Shown in pieces: positions 7,060 through 16,085 of a stretch of DNA of 30,602 nucleotides (positions are counted from its first letter, which is position 1; every line of letters starts with the position of its first letter). The stretch is from an uncultured Bacilli bacterium. Its GTDB lineage: Bacteria > Bacillota_I > Bacilli_A > RF39 > UBA660. The notes beneath the pieces were generated by a model, which was given only the letters and a program-made list of their open reading frames with translations, ran no database searches and was not told where the DNA came from. Made by a program: the position numbers and the translations under genes. The stretch covers positions 1 to 30,602 of the forward strand of contig CALVJE010000116.1 in the NCBI GenBank assembly GCA_944331725.1, read 5' to 3'.

Positions 7060-8160
7060 CTAGTTGTTTGCCGTTCTTACAGGCAATATGAGATACAATA
7101 CATCCTTGTTTTCTGCATTGCAGCAGATAAAAGGCTGAACGTTGTTGTTGAACGAAAGGGTAATCGTATCCTCTTCGAGCGCGGAGACGGCTTCGGTTAT
7201 GAACTTTGAGTTCATCGCAATGCGGACGTCATGTCCCTCCACTTCCGCCTTTACCGGCTCCTGTACGTTTCCTATCTCCGAATTTGAAGAAATTTCTATT
7301 CTGCCGGCGGATATATCGAATATAATCAGGCTGTTTTTATCAGAACGGACGAGTATCGCCGCCCTCTCTATGCTGTTTCTGAGCACATTCTTATCGACTG
7401 TGACAACGGTGGCGAAGCTGCGCGGGATTATGTTTTCTTTTTTTATGAAATCTCCGCCGTAAAGACGGGAAGTAAGCACAGTATCGTCCACCGACACGAG
7501 TATCATGCCCCTTGCTACGAAAATTTCAGTCTCTCCCTCGGAGGGGATCATCTTTTCTATCTCGTTCAGCGTGCGCGCGGGACATATTATATCCAGATCG
7601 GCAGTGGCAGCAGAAACGGGGGCGGTGATCGTCGCCAGCCTGAAGCCGTCGAGCGCCGTCACACTTACCCTGCCGCCGCTTATCAGAAACTGACAGCCCT
7701 TTAAATTGGGACGCGAATCGTCGGCGGCGCAGCAGAAAGACGTGGCGTTTATAACTTTTTTAAGGTCGGCCGCCGTCATTCTGAAGCTGTTTTCGCTGAT
7801 GTCGGTGCTGATTTTAGGAAAGTCCTCTGCAGAGAGCGTCTGAAGATACGACTGCGAATCGGCATAAGCTATCTCCATGCGGCTGCCTTCTACAGAGAGC
7901 GTTATCTGCACATCCTCGAGCTTTTTTATGAAATCTGAAAAATACCTGCCGGGAACGCAGGTCTCTCCCTCCTCATACACCTCCGCCTTTACCGTCTTCT
8001 GAATGGATATCTCTCCGTCGGTGGCTGAAAGAGTAAGCCCGTCGTTGTGGGCGGTGAGTTTTATGCACTCAAGAAGGGGAACAGTGGTGCGCACGGCGCA
8101 GGCTTTTACTACTTTTAAAACCGCTTCTGAAAGATTTATTCCTTCGCAAACTACCTTCAT
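7060..8160 (-). CDS. dnaN: DNA polymerase III beta subunit (sliding clamp)
   Basis: A 366-residue protein of normal clamp length with three repeated clamp folds (about 1-120, 125-245, 246-366). Recognisable segments are PLLECIKLTAHNDGLTLSATDGEISI in domain 1, SRPNLKGCQFLI with TALDGFRLA in domain 2, and the terminal LYLILPVR that closes the peptide-binding pocket. The dimeric ring tethers polymerase III and other partners to DNA. GAGGG precedes the ATG. In most Firmicutes dnaN directly follows dnaA; here the upstream neighbour is a non-coding region with DnaA-box-like sites and no dnaA. Confidence 0.97.
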   Translation of the reverse strand: MKVVCEGINLSEAVLKVVKACAVRTTVPLLECIKLTAHNDGLTLSATDGEISIQKTVKAEVYEEGETCVPGRYFSDFIKKLEDVQITLSVEGSRMEIAYADSQSYLQTLSAEDFPKISTDISENSFRMTAADLKKVINATSFCCAADDSRPNLKGCQFLISGGRVSVTALDGFRLATITAPVSAATADLDIICPARTLNEIEKMIPSEGETEIFVARGMILVSVDDTVLTSRLYGGDFIKKENIIPRSFATVVTVDKNVLRNSIERAAILVRSDKNSLIIFDISAGRIEISSNSEIGNVQEPVKAEVEGHDVRIAMNSKFITEAVSALEEDTITLSFNNNVQPFICCNAENKDVLYLILPVRTANN

Positions 8161-8820
8161 AATATCCCTCTCGTACCATACAATGCAAAGTTAACTTTAA
8201 ATTTCTTTATGCAAACAGCACAATATTTCTGCGCGGATATAACGGCTCCGATGTTGAGCGGCGCGGCAATATTGCTGCAATTCTGCCGCGGGCAAAAAAT
8301 CTTTTATCCGTTCAGCGCCTGTAAGTTCAGTTCACTTTTGTACAGTAGCTTTCTTTTTTAATTTATTAAAAGATTTATATAGTAATAATATTATTAGTGG
8401 CTGTGGAAATATGGATAACTTTGTTTCTTGCACAGCCAAAACAGCATTTACAGCAATATAATAGCAAAATCAACGGCAAAAAGCAAGTTAAATGAGCTTT
8501 TTAACTGTGTTAATAAGTTAAAATTTTGGGTGGATAACAATGTTGGCAAGTTGTTGATAAAAAGGCTTCGGGGTGGAGAAAGGCGACGGGCAAAATCTTA
8601 CTTTTTTCGTCAGAAAGTTGAAAACAGCGCCTTTTGAAGACATTTTTTCGGTGTTATCCACAAATAAACTCCGCTGTTGAAAAAGTTTTATACAATTTAA
8701 ACAGTAAAAAAATGACCGTCAAATATGCTTTTTTGGGTTGAATAAGCGGCAAATTAGTGATATAATCTGAAATACGAACAAATTTTTTTAACAGAGTTAT
8801 CAACTTTTTGGAGATGAATC
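8161..8820. other. dnaN-rsmG intergenic region with DnaA boxes (possible part of a split origin)
   Basis: A 660-base AT-rich gap between divergent genes. It has one perfect DnaA box TTATCCACA (8654-8662, plus) and near-matches on the minus strand: TTATCCATA (8410-8418), TTATCCACC (8529-8537) and TTATCAACA (8552-8560). TTATCAACT lies at 8797-8805. It also carries a promoter for rsmG. Poly-T/A stretches such as 8349-8394 could help unwinding. It may be a secondary box cluster of the origin or a DnaA-regulated promoter region. The ORF at 8428-8637 is probably chance. Confidence 0.55.
8738..8766 (+). promoter_or_regulatory. promoter of rsmG
   Basis: TTGAAT (8738-8743) and TATAAT (8761-8766) with a 17-base spacer, about 50 bases upstream of the rsmG start. 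Four of six and six of six consensus positions. Confidence 0.65.
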
Positions 8821-9498
8821 TTGCAATTTAAAGACGATTTCGTTCCTGCGGAAGGCGCCGGAGAAAAACTTAATGCATTTTACGAAGCGTTGATCGATTA
8901 TAACGAAAAAGTAAATCTGACTTCGATAACCGAAAGGGAGGATTTTTTTATCAAGCACGTCTGGGACAGTCTGGCCGGACAGAAATACTTTGCCGGCGGC
9001 TGCAGCGCCGCCGAGGTGGGTTCCGGCGGAGGATTCCCCTCCCTTCCGTTGAAAATCTGCCGCCCGGATATTGATTTTACTCTCATAGAGAGCGTGTCTA
9101 AGAAGTGTGCTTTTTTGCAGTTTGCATGTGAAAAACTCGGGCTTGAAGGAGTAAAAGTGCTGAACATGCGTGCCGAAGAGGCGGGCCGCGGGGAATTGCG
9201 TGAAAAGTTTGACGTTTGCTGCGCGCGTGCCGTGGCAAGGCTCAATACACTGCTCGAATATTGTGCTCCGCTCGTGAAAGTCGGCGGACTGTTTGTTGCA
9301 TACAAGGGCGACGCCGGCGACGAGATATCCGAGGCGGCGCGCGCCGCAGATATACTCGGAATGAAATTGGCGCGGACGGAAATTTATCAGCTGCCTGACG
9401 GTGCGGGCGCGAGAACGCTTGCCGTGTATAAAAAAATAAGGCCCACGCCCGCAAAATATCCGCGCGGGCAGGGCAAAGAGAGGAAACATCCGCTTTGA
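8821..9498 (+). CDS. rsmG: 16S rRNA (guanine527-N7)-methyltransferase RsmG
   Basis: A 225-residue class I SAM-dependent methyltransferase that modifies G527 of 16S rRNA. Seen: NEKVNLTSITE (28-38), HVWDSL (46-51), the SAM-binding loop EVGSGGGFPSLPLKI (65-79), LIES (88-91) as motif II, and CCARAVARLNTLLEY. The start is TTG at 8821 with GGAG at a suitable distance; the nearer ATG at 8814 is out of frame and stops quickly. The next gene begins inside the stop codon (TTGA overlap), indicating coupling. It is transcribed toward the main DnaA-box cluster, so it would be head-on to replication if firing occurs near 12 kb. Confidence 0.95.
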   Translation: MQFKDDFVPAEGAGEKLNAFYEALIDYNEKVNLTSITEREDFFIKHVWDSLAGQKYFAGGCSAAEVGSGGGFPSLPLKICRPDIDFTLIESVSKKCAFLQFACEKLGLEGVKVLNMRAEEAGRGELREKFDVCCARAVARLNTLLEYCAPLVKVGGLFVAYKGDAGDEISEAARAADILGMKLARTEIYQLPDGAGARTLAVYKKIRPTPAKYPRGQGKERKHPL

Positions 9499-9947
9499 GA
9501 GAAAATACTTGCGCTTTTACCGGGCACAGAGAGCTCGGCGGCGATTTTGACAGGGCGCTTCTTGAAAGAGTGGTCGAGCGGCTGGCAAGGAGCGGAATGA
9601 AAACATTTTTATGCGGCATGGCGCTGGGTTTCGACCTCGTTGCCGCCGAAATCGTGCTCAAATTCAAGGTTAAGTACGGTTTAAGTCTTGTCGCGTGCAT
9701 TCCTTACGAGGGTCAGGCCGACTATTTTTCGTCGTCAGACAGAGAGAGATATGAAAATATACTGAAATTCTGCGATGAAAAAAGAGTGTTTGCAGAAAAA
9801 TATAACCGCTATTGCATGTTCACCCGCGACAGATATATGGCAGAAAATTGTTCTGTGATGGTGTGCTACCTCAGAAAGAGCAGCGGCGGCACATACTATA
9901 CGGTCAATTGCGCCAAGAAGCGCGGGGTGAAAATAATCGAGGTGTGA
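9495..9947 (+). CDS. SLOG-fold (DUF1273/YpsA-like) protein, second copy
   Basis: A 150-residue DUF1273/SLOG protein. Motifs are CAFTGHREL (6-14), FLCGMALGFDLVAAE (38-52), LVACIPYEGQ (65-74) and CMFTRDRYMAENCSVMVCYLRKSSGGTYYTVNCAKKRGVKII (107-148). This is the full signature of the YpsA-like subfamily, more canonical than the copy at 482-931. The start is TTG at 9495, overlapping the rsmG stop codon. YpsA of Bacillus is linked to cell division and stress, but the ligand is unknown. The overlap with rsmG suggests joint expression only. Confidence 0.85.
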   Translation: MRENTCAFTGHRELGGDFDRALLERVVERLARSGMKTFLCGMALGFDLVAAEIVLKFKVKYGLSLVACIPYEGQADYFSSSDRERYENILKFCDEKRVFAEKYNRYCMFTRDRYMAENCSVMVCYLRKSSGGTYYTVNCAKKRGVKIIEV

Positions 9948-9949
9948 CC

Positions 9950-10168
9950 ATGGATGGAAAGAGAAACGGATTTATGGATAAAATTCTTGATACCGACGGA
10001 AACGGCTGACATGACTATTTTGACAATGTGCTCGACGGGCAATATGCCGATGAATCGGATAATGAAAAAATTTTTTACGACGAAGAATGCGGCGATATCG
10101 ATTCAGAATATTGCGATGACGATTGGCTTGACGAGGATTCTGACTGGCTCGATGACGATGATATCTAA
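9950..10168 (+). pseudogene. small acidic protein ORF interrupted by an in-frame TGA
   Basis: Beginning with ATG at 9950, two bases after the SLOG stop codon (a plausible third operon gene), the frame reads MDGKRNGFMDKILDTDGNG. It meets TGA at 10007-10009, then stays open through 52 more codons to TAA at 10166. The second part is strongly acidic (HDYFDNVLDGQYADESDNE, ending in EYCDDDWLDEDSDW and DDDDI). The same Asp-rich character on both sides of the TGA suggests one ~72-codon gene broken by a nonsense change. TGA is a normal stop elsewhere here (rsmG, ftsH). The alternative-frame ORF at 9954-10172 has unnatural composition. Family unknown. Confidence 0.5.
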
Positions 10169-10663
10169 GTAATAATGTTAAAATTTCACCCGATATATTG
10201 CCTGTTTATTACAAAAACAGGCTATAATTTTGTAAATTTTTATTTAAATCTCAATTATATATGAAAATAATTATCATATATTCATTATATTTGATAATTT
10301 GTGCCAAAGATGTGTATAACGCTGTGTATAATAGCCCTTATACAGGTCATTTTTTGTCTTATAACTCTCAATTAACCCATATATATGGCTGATTTAAACA
10401 AAGTTTTCAACAATTCCACAGAATTATCCACAATCGCTCTTTACAGGTGTCGTTGACGGAAAATAGTAGCCGTTACATCAGTTTGACGCAGGTTGGAGTG
10501 TGTGCCGGGACAGTGTTAAGATATTTTGAATTGCCCCCCATATATGCCGCAATTACCGCCGTCTTACCTCTTATTTCAGCGTTAAAATATGCTCCGTATC
10601 GCAAATTTCAATGCACCGATCTGTCTTAACTATTCGTAAAATATTTTTGACGGCGCGTGCAGG
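10169..10663. other. AT-rich intergenic region with DnaA boxes
   Basis: Between the acidic ORF and yyaC. Two perfect minus-strand TTATACACA boxes lie 12 bases apart (10311-10319 and 10323-10331), and a perfect TTATCCACA lies at 10424-10432 (plus). The stretch 10200-10300 is very AT-rich. The ORF at 10447-10629 has no ribosome-binding site and is not supported. Confidence 0.55.
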
Positions 10664-11254
10664 TCATTGCGCCTTGTCGGTAAGTTCATCTTCTGTCTGA
10701 TTTAAAACTGAATTACGGATGTCGTCCATAATAAATGTTGAGATGCCTTCTGCGATTATATTCGCCATTCTGTAAACGATATTGAGCCGAGTTGAAGAAA
10801 GAATCGAGAGATTGAACAGCGATTTTTCGGCGATTATGCCCATTACGGATATATCTCCCACCATGCCGAGCTTTTTGTTTGAGCCGCTGCCCGGTTTTAC
10901 TCCGTGATTGGCTATTTTAATGAGACCTATATCGCCTGATGAGCCGACGGCGGCGTCAACTGCGATTATCGGACTGTCGGGGTGTGACTGCCGCAGAAAT
11001 TTGTTTATATACCTTATTTCGTGCGCGGTTATAGGCTTTTGCAGGGTGCCATAGATAAAGCAGTTCAGCAGCCTGAGTTTTTCTTTGAGAAGGGTACCGG
11101 TAATGGGACCCAGACTGTCGCCGACCGAGAGGTCGCTGCCTATGCATGCTATTACAGGGACTTTATGCGGTTTTGCAAGCATCTTTTTCAATGCGATCAC
11201 TGTGCCGCTTGTGGCAAGACTGTTGTACAGGTTGAACGAATATTCCGTCTGCAT
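10664..11254 (-). CDS. yyaC: sporulation protein YyaC (GPR-like protease fold, DUF1256)
   Basis: A 196-residue protein of the YyaC/DUF1256 family, related in fold to the germination protease GPR and hydrogenase maturation proteases. Seen: CIGSDLSVGDSLGPITG (37-53), IYGTLQKPITAHEI (67-80), IIAVDAAVGSSGDIG (96-110), KPGSGSNK (120-127) and VGDISVMGI (132-140). In Bacillus the gene lies near spo0J/soj and is expressed in sporulation; its substrate is not established. The ATG at 11254 has AAGGTG upstream. Its position between two DnaA-box regions matches the usual origin-proximal location. Confidence 0.9.
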   Translation of the reverse strand: MQTEYSFNLYNSLATSGTVIALKKMLAKPHKVPVIACIGSDLSVGDSLGPITGTLLKEKLRLLNCFIYGTLQKPITAHEIRYINKFLRQSHPDSPIIAVDAAVGSSGDIGLIKIANHGVKPGSGSNKKLGMVGDISVMGIIAEKSLFNLSILSSTRLNIVYRMANIIAEGISTFIMDDIRNSVLNQTEDELTDKAQ

Positions 11255-12401
11255 AATACACCTTGTGTCCGCCCGCAGCTTTAAATTTGTTTCATCTGCC
11301 GCGGCTGCAGGCGAATATTAATCTCTTTATTTTGTTTGATTCTTGCCTGATTTGCTTAGTTTTATACACAAATTTTGTATTTAAATTTAAAGTTTTGTAT
11401 TCAAATATATCAAGTTATATTAGCAAAAAAATGCCAAAATGGTGCAATTCTGTAAATATATATTTACATTATTACCGATTTTATCTTATTTGTGCATATA
11501 ATGCTCTCCGAACTGCCATGTTTTCAGATTGCAGTAGCGGCGTTACAGGCTTTTTATTTTTGAAGAAGGTGCTTGCATGTGCTTAGTTTTAGACGCGCGT
11601 CCCGTTGAATTTATTTGCCGCGGCGTGTATCCCTCAAATATATCTGGTCGTCTTATTCTATCGGTAATTACATGTTTTCGGCAGGGACGATAGCATGGTT
11701 ATCTTTTAAAATTCAAATCAATACGTGTCTTTATTATAGGCTTTGATCATGTGATCGACGTAATTCAGCGGATATCGATCGTTTAAACCTGATTTAGGCA
11801 TTGATGCGTGCTTTTTTGCATAATAATACCTGAAATTGATTTTTTGTTATGTTCTTAAATATTTCAGAGCAGTGGAGGTGGATACGCTGACAATTGACTT
11901 TGTATAGTTGTGGATAACTTAGTTTCCAAGTATATATTTTATCCATAATATCGTATTTTTAATTGATTTATCCACAATCATATTGTTACTTATCCACTTT
12001 ATCCTCATTTGGTTGATTTTATTAAAAAGCTATCATTTTTTATGCGCCTGCACAAATTTGCTTAAATATTATTTGCGCTCATTCTGTAATTCAGATTTAT
12101 TTAATTTGCGCCGTTTCAGATTGGTTTAAGTAAATTTATCCACTTATCAACATTTTATTAAATTATTTTATCCACAATTCAACCGTCTTATAAGTAATTT
12201 AAGTGTTTTTTGCCTGCTGATTTTATTTCTTTTATGTACATTATTTAACATTTGTTTAATATAGATGCATTTTTAACGGTGTTCAGCTAAATAATTGTCT
12301 TGATTTTCCACATCTGATTTTATTTATATGTTTGATATATTAACTTTTTCCACATTTGTTTATTACATAATTCCACAATATTAAGATTTGTTATGCGTTT
12401 A

Positions 12402-12417
12402 CGTTTCACGTGAAACA
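12402..12417. promoter_or_regulatory. parS centromere site 1
   Basis: CGTTTCACGTGAAACA, 15 of 16 bases matching the Spo0J/ParB consensus TGTTTCACGTGAAACA. Close to the DnaA-box cluster and to parAB. Confidence 0.9.
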
Positions 12418-12444
12418 TTATATTACTAAAAAAATTTGGTTGAA

Positions 12445-12460
12445 TGTTTCCCGTGAAACA
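12445..12460. promoter_or_regulatory. parS centromere site 2
   Basis: TGTTTCCCGTGAAACA, 15 of 16 bases matching the parS consensus; only 27 bases from site 1, so ParB could load on both together. Confidence 0.9.
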
Positions 12461-12847
12461 AAATATTCCAAAATTTGCTAATAGCGCAGGTAAAATTTGG
12501 AACAAATTTTGACATTTTACGAAGAGTTGCTGACGTATAAACTACTGTGACAGCTCAATAAAAATTGAGTGAAGTGTTGCAAAATACTGTCAAATACTTG
12601 AAAATATTTAAACAATATGCTAAAATTATATTCAGAAGTATTATGTTTTCTTTGGTTGTTAGAACATTCTGTGTGAATGTTTATTTTGCGCTTGATAATA
12701 ATTTAGGCGCATACTTAAGAATTTGAGCGCCAACCGCTGCATAATAAATCAAAGAGTCTGATGTTTATGTTTAAGCTTCTGCGGCCTGCCGTATTTTGGC
12801 AGGCTGAGGCTGAGCTTTTGGCATTCTTGCGGCTGAGAGGGCATAAT

Positions 12848-12870
12848 ATTCTGTCTGAGAGGCTTTAAAT
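12848..12870 (+). repeat. dispersed 23-base repeat, copy 1
   Basis: Identical except for one base to 17142-17164 (ATTCTGTCT, G or C, then AGAGGCTTTAAAT); a partial third copy is at 17224-17240. The copies sit upstream of ftsH and downstream of parB, bracketing the ftsH-parAB block. Confidence 0.7.
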
Positions 12871-13201
12871 CGGCTTTATACTTTGGCCCGTCGAAGGCTT
12901 TCAATGCCCCTTTAACGGCCTTTTAAACCGTATCTGAACGGTTTCTTTAAGGTTAACGATCTGACGGGGAAATTTGTTGTTTCAGTTGATTCAGGGCCGT
13001 GTTTTAATTTGATGTGCAGGCGTGATGTTTTTCACGCGCGCACGACATAATAATATAATAGAAAGTTATAGCGGCACAGATATTTTCTGCGCTTTGATAT
13101 AACGCAGTTGACACCTTTCCGTATCCTGCGGGCAAGGGTAGGGGTGGTGGTGACTGCAAATGCAATATTTTTGGAAGAATTCTTCCCAAAGGAGCTAAAT
13201 T

Positions 13202-15187
13202 TTGAGTAAGAAAAGCAAAATTGTGATGTGGGTGATCATCGCTCTGCTCGTTGTTGCGGTCATTGCGGTTGTTATAGTCACCAGTCTCGACAGAGGTTCT
13301 GCTCTCAACGATCTGACGACGTTTGAAGAGTATATCGAGAACTACAGCTATGCCGAGAAGGATGACGACGGCGTTGTTGTTGACGGCCAGAATGTCAGGT
13401 TGGATAAAGATAGTGACGGCAGCTATGAAACGACAGTGCCTTCAGGACAGGTGATTACGCGTGTAGAAATCAACCAGTATTCGCTGACCGGTTATGCGGC
13501 GAGCGGTACAGTTTATACCCTGTATGGCGCTTCGCTGTATGGCTCTGAAGCATTGAGCGAGAGCGGAATAGTTCGTCAGTGGATGGAGTATGGTATTCAG
13601 ATCGAATATGCAAATCCCAACTCTGGCAGTTACTGGTCATCGATTATTACCATAGGCGGCCTGGTCCTTCTCTGTGTGGTGTTCTGGCTGATAATCCGCT
13701 CGACTGCGGGCGGCGCAGGGCGCACGATGTCATTTGCAAAGAGTAAAGCGCGGATATCGACTAACATTAAAGTGCGCTTTACCGATGTTGCGGGCGCAGA
13801 AGAAGAGAAACTTGAGCTTGCCGAAGTTGTCGAGTTTTTAAAACAGCCCAAAAAATTCTCCGATCTCGGCGCACGCATACCTAAGGGCGTGTTGCTTGTA
13901 GGCCCTCCCGGAACGGGTAAAACGCTTTTCGCTAAGGCTGTTGCCGGTGAGGCGGGTGTACCGTTTTTCTCGGTATCGGGATCTGACTTCGTTGAAATGT
14001 ACGTTGGCGTCGGTGCATCCCGCGTGCGCGATCTCTTTGAGATGGCAAAGAAGAATCAGCCTTGCATAATTTTCGTGGATGAAATTGATGCGGTAGGCAG
14101 GCACAGGGGCGCCGGCCTCGGCGGCGGCAATGACGAGCGCGAGCAGACGCTCAACCAGATTCTTGTGCAGATGGACGGCTTTGAGTCGAATGAGGGAGTA
14201 ATAGTAATGGCTGCAACAAACCGCGCCGATATTCTCGACCCCGCGCTCATGCGTCCTGGCAGGTTTGACAGACAGATTTACGTTAATTTACCTGACGTTC
14301 GCGGCAGAGAACAGATACTTAAAGTACATGCGCGCAACAAACCGCTTTCTCCCGACGTCAATTTCAAGACAGTGGCAAGGATCACGAGCGGTTTTTCTGG
14401 AGCGGATCTTGCGAACCTGCTTAATGAGGCTGCAATACTTGCGGCAAGAGCAAATAAGAAATTTATAGGTAATCAGGAACTTTACGAGGGCGTAAATAAG
14501 GTCCTCATGGGTCCCCAAAAGAAGAGCAGGATAGTTACTGAAAGCGATAAGAGAATTACCGCTTATCATGAGGCCGGTCATGCGATTGTAGCCCGCAAAT
14601 GTAAGCATTGTGATCCCGTGCAGGAGGTTTCGATCATTCCCAGAGGCAATGCTGCCGGATATACCATGACAAGGCCTGATAACGACGACGCGCACATGTC
14701 GCGTGAGAAGATTAAAGATTTCATTTGCATGGCTCTCGGCGGCCGAGTGGCGGAGGAGTTGGTAATCAAGGATATTACGACAGGTGCCTCTAGCGACCTC
14801 GAGCGTGTTACCGAAATGGCAAAGAAGATGGTGACTGAATGGGGTATGTCGGAAAAGCTCGGGCTTATGACCTACGGCAGTAACTCGCAGACCGTATTCC
14901 TCGGTAAGGATATGGAGACGCATAATACCTACAGTGAAGAGACTGCAAAGATAATTGATGAGGAGATGCACTCCATAATTGATACGGCGCATGCCCGTGC
15001 AGTTAGCATTCTTACTGAGTGCCGCGCTATACTTGACAATATGGCTAGGGTGCTTATTGAAAAGGAAACGATATATGCCGAGGAAGTCGACCTTCTGATG
15101 GAGGGCAAGAATTACACCGAAGTTATTGAGTTCATGGATGAGCAAGATTCTTCGAGGGCAGAAAATCCCTTCAAGAGATACGAGTGA
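13202..15187 (+). CDS. ftsH: ATP-dependent zinc metalloprotease FtsH
   Basis: A 661-residue membrane-anchored AAA+ protease that degrades membrane and short-lived cytoplasmic proteins. TM1 is about 8-28 and TM2 about 148-168, enclosing a ~115-residue extracytoplasmic domain. The AAA module has Walker A GPPGTGKT (234-241), Walker B IIFVDEID (D293/E294), the second region of homology [20 protein letters not shown], and the pore motif (FVEMYVGVG). The zinc protease has HEAGH (456-460) with Asp532 as likely third ligand. The C-terminal coiled region follows. The start is TTG at 13202 with AAAGGAG just before. All catalytic residues are present. It is followed 61 bases later by parA with a parS site between. 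Confidence 0.97.
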   Translation: MSKKSKIVMWVIIALLVVAVIAVVIVTSLDRGSALNDLTTFEEYIENYSYAEKDDDGVVVDGQNVRLDKDSDGSYETTVPSGQVITRVEINQYSLTGYAASGTVYTLYGASLYGSEALSESGIVRQWMEYGIQIEYANPNSGSYWSSIITIGGLVLLCVVFWLIIRSTAGGAGRTMSFAKSKARISTNIKVRFTDVAGAEEEKLELAEVVEFLKQPKKFSDLGARIPKGVLLVGPPGTGKTLFAKAVAGEAGVPFFSVSGSDFVEMYVGVGASRVRDLFEMAKKNQPCIIFVDEIDAVGRHRGAGLGGGNDEREQTLNQILVQMDGFESNEGVIVMAATNRADILDPALMRPGRFDRQIYVNLPDVRGREQILKVHARNKPLSPDVNFKTVARITSGFSGADLANLLNEAAILAARANKKFIGNQELYEGVNKVLMGPQKKSRIVTESDKRITAYHEAGHAIVARKCKHCDPVQEVSIIPRGNAAGYTMTRPDNDDAHMSREKIKDFICMALGGRVAEELVIKDITTGASSDLERVTEMAKKMVTEWGMSEKLGLMTYGSNSQTVFLGKDMETHNTYSEETAKIIDEEMHSIIDTAHARAVSILTECRAILDNMARVLIEKETIYAEEVDLLMEGKNYTEVIEFMDEQDSSRAENPFKRYE

Positions 15188-15206
15188 TGTTCATGTGCGG
15201 CGAAAA

Positions 15207-15222
15207 TGTTTCCCGTGAAACA
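15207..15222. promoter_or_regulatory. parS centromere site 3 inside a larger palindrome
   Basis: TGTTTCCCGTGAAACA between ftsH and parA. The flanks extend the symmetry (GGCGAAAA before, TTTTCGCC after), giving an inverted repeat of about 15199-15230. It may double as a hairpin after ftsH and lets ParB bind just before its own operon. Confidence 0.92.
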
Positions 15223-15248
15223 TTTTCGCCGCCTTAAACGGGGGTAAT

Positions 15249-16010
15249 ATGGCTAAAGTAGTTTCATTTACAAATAAGAAAGGCGGCGTGGGGAAGACGA
15301 CGACAGTCGTAAATATGGCCGCATATTGTGCCGATTTTGGTAAGCGAATGCTGCTCATCGATCTTGATTCGCAGGGCAATGCCACCACCGGCATGGGTTT
15401 TTCAAAAAGTGCGCTTAAAAAATCAGTTTATAATGTGCTTATAGAGGACGAAAAAGTTTCGGCTAATATTTTGCCTACGCAGATACCGCTTTTGGATATC
15501 CTGCCGGCAAATGTAGACCTTACCGGGGCAGAGGTTGAGTTAGTCTATAAGCGAAACCGTGACAGGATACTTAAGACCGCGCTTGAAGAGGTCAAGGACC
15601 GATATGATTACATATTCATCGATTGCCCGCCGTCACTGGGATTGCTGACAATAAACGCCTGGGCGGCGTCTGATTCGCTCATAATACCTCTGCAAAGCGA
15701 ATATTACGCACTTGAGGGTGTGAGCCAGCTCATGAATACTATTTCCATGGTAAAACAGCACCTCAATCCGCAGCTCACGATCGAGGGCGTTGTGATAACT
15801 ATGTACGGCGGCAGGGCAACGGTATCAAAGCAAATTGCTGCCGAAATCAAAAAATTCTTTAAGAGCAAATTATATGAAATAATAATTCCGCGCAATGTGC
15901 GCCTTTCTGAGGCTCCCAGCCACGGAAAGCCGATCATCCTGCATGACCCTAAGTGTATAGGTGCACGCGCATATAAAGCGCTGACGGAAGAATTTTTGTC
16001 TAAGCAGTAA
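15249..16010 (+). CDS. parA: chromosome-partitioning ATPase ParA/Soj
   Basis: A 253-residue Soj-type ParA. The deviant Walker A KKGGVGKTT is at residues 10-18, LIDLDSQGNATTG (36-48) is the A' motif, YIFIDCPPSLG is Walker B, and the C-terminal VRLSEAPSHGKPI is the family signature. The length is that of chromosomal Soj proteins without an N-terminal helix-turn-helix. ATP-dependent dimers bind DNA nonspecifically and are cleared by ParB, moving origins apart and, in Firmicutes, regulating DnaA. GGGGG sits just before the ATG. It lies 75 bases upstream of parB. Confidence 0.97.
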   Translation: MAKVVSFTNKKGGVGKTTTVVNMAAYCADFGKRMLLIDLDSQGNATTGMGFSKSALKKSVYNVLIEDEKVSANILPTQIPLLDILPANVDLTGAEVELVYKRNRDRILKTALEEVKDRYDYIFIDCPPSLGLLTINAWAASDSLIIPLQSEYYALEGVSQLMNTISMVKQHLNPQLTIEGVVITMYGGRATVSKQIAAEIKKFFKSKLYEIIIPRNVRLSEAPSHGKPIILHDPKCIGARAYKALTEEFLSKQ

Positions 16011-16085
16011 CTAAACAGCGGCGCAGTCATAATAACTGAGCGGAGGCTGTGTGCAATGCAATGAATAGCAAGGAGTAGATGAGTT

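Larger units (their letters stand above)
11255..13201. other. putative chromosomal replication origin (oriC) and long non-coding region
   Basis: Nearly 2 kb without a supported gene. DnaA boxes: TTATACACA 11362-11370; TTATCCACA on minus 11909-11917, on plus 11968-11976 and 12168-12176. One-mismatch copies are at 11939-11947, 11990-11998, 11999-12007 (back-to-back 9-mers), 12136-12144, 12144-12152, 12304-12312 and 12346-12354. The 11.3-12.65 kb stretch is highly AT-rich, suitable for unwinding. Two parS sites follow at 12402 and 12445. From about 12.77 kb the composition rises. That part holds a hairpin (CCTGCC...GGCAGG, 12786-12804), a dispersed repeat copy (12848-12870) and the ftsH leader with a possible TTCACG-18-TATAAT promoter (13030-13059). 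dnaA is absent. Confidence 0.75.

Noticed and set aside
8428..8637. Small ORF in the dnaN-rsmG gap
   Set aside because: No ribosome-binding site and it overlaps DnaA-box-like sites; likely chance.
10007..10009. Selenocysteine codon in the small acidic ORF
   Set aside because: No convincing SECIS hairpin directly after the TGA, and no known selenoprotein family matches.
9954..10172. Alternative-frame 72-residue ORF
   Set aside because: It is the shifted reading of the Asp/Glu-rich frame; its Met/Thr/Ile-rich composition looks like a frame shadow.
10447..10629. Small ORF before yyaC
   Set aside because: Non-ATG start without ribosome-binding site, no recognisable motif.
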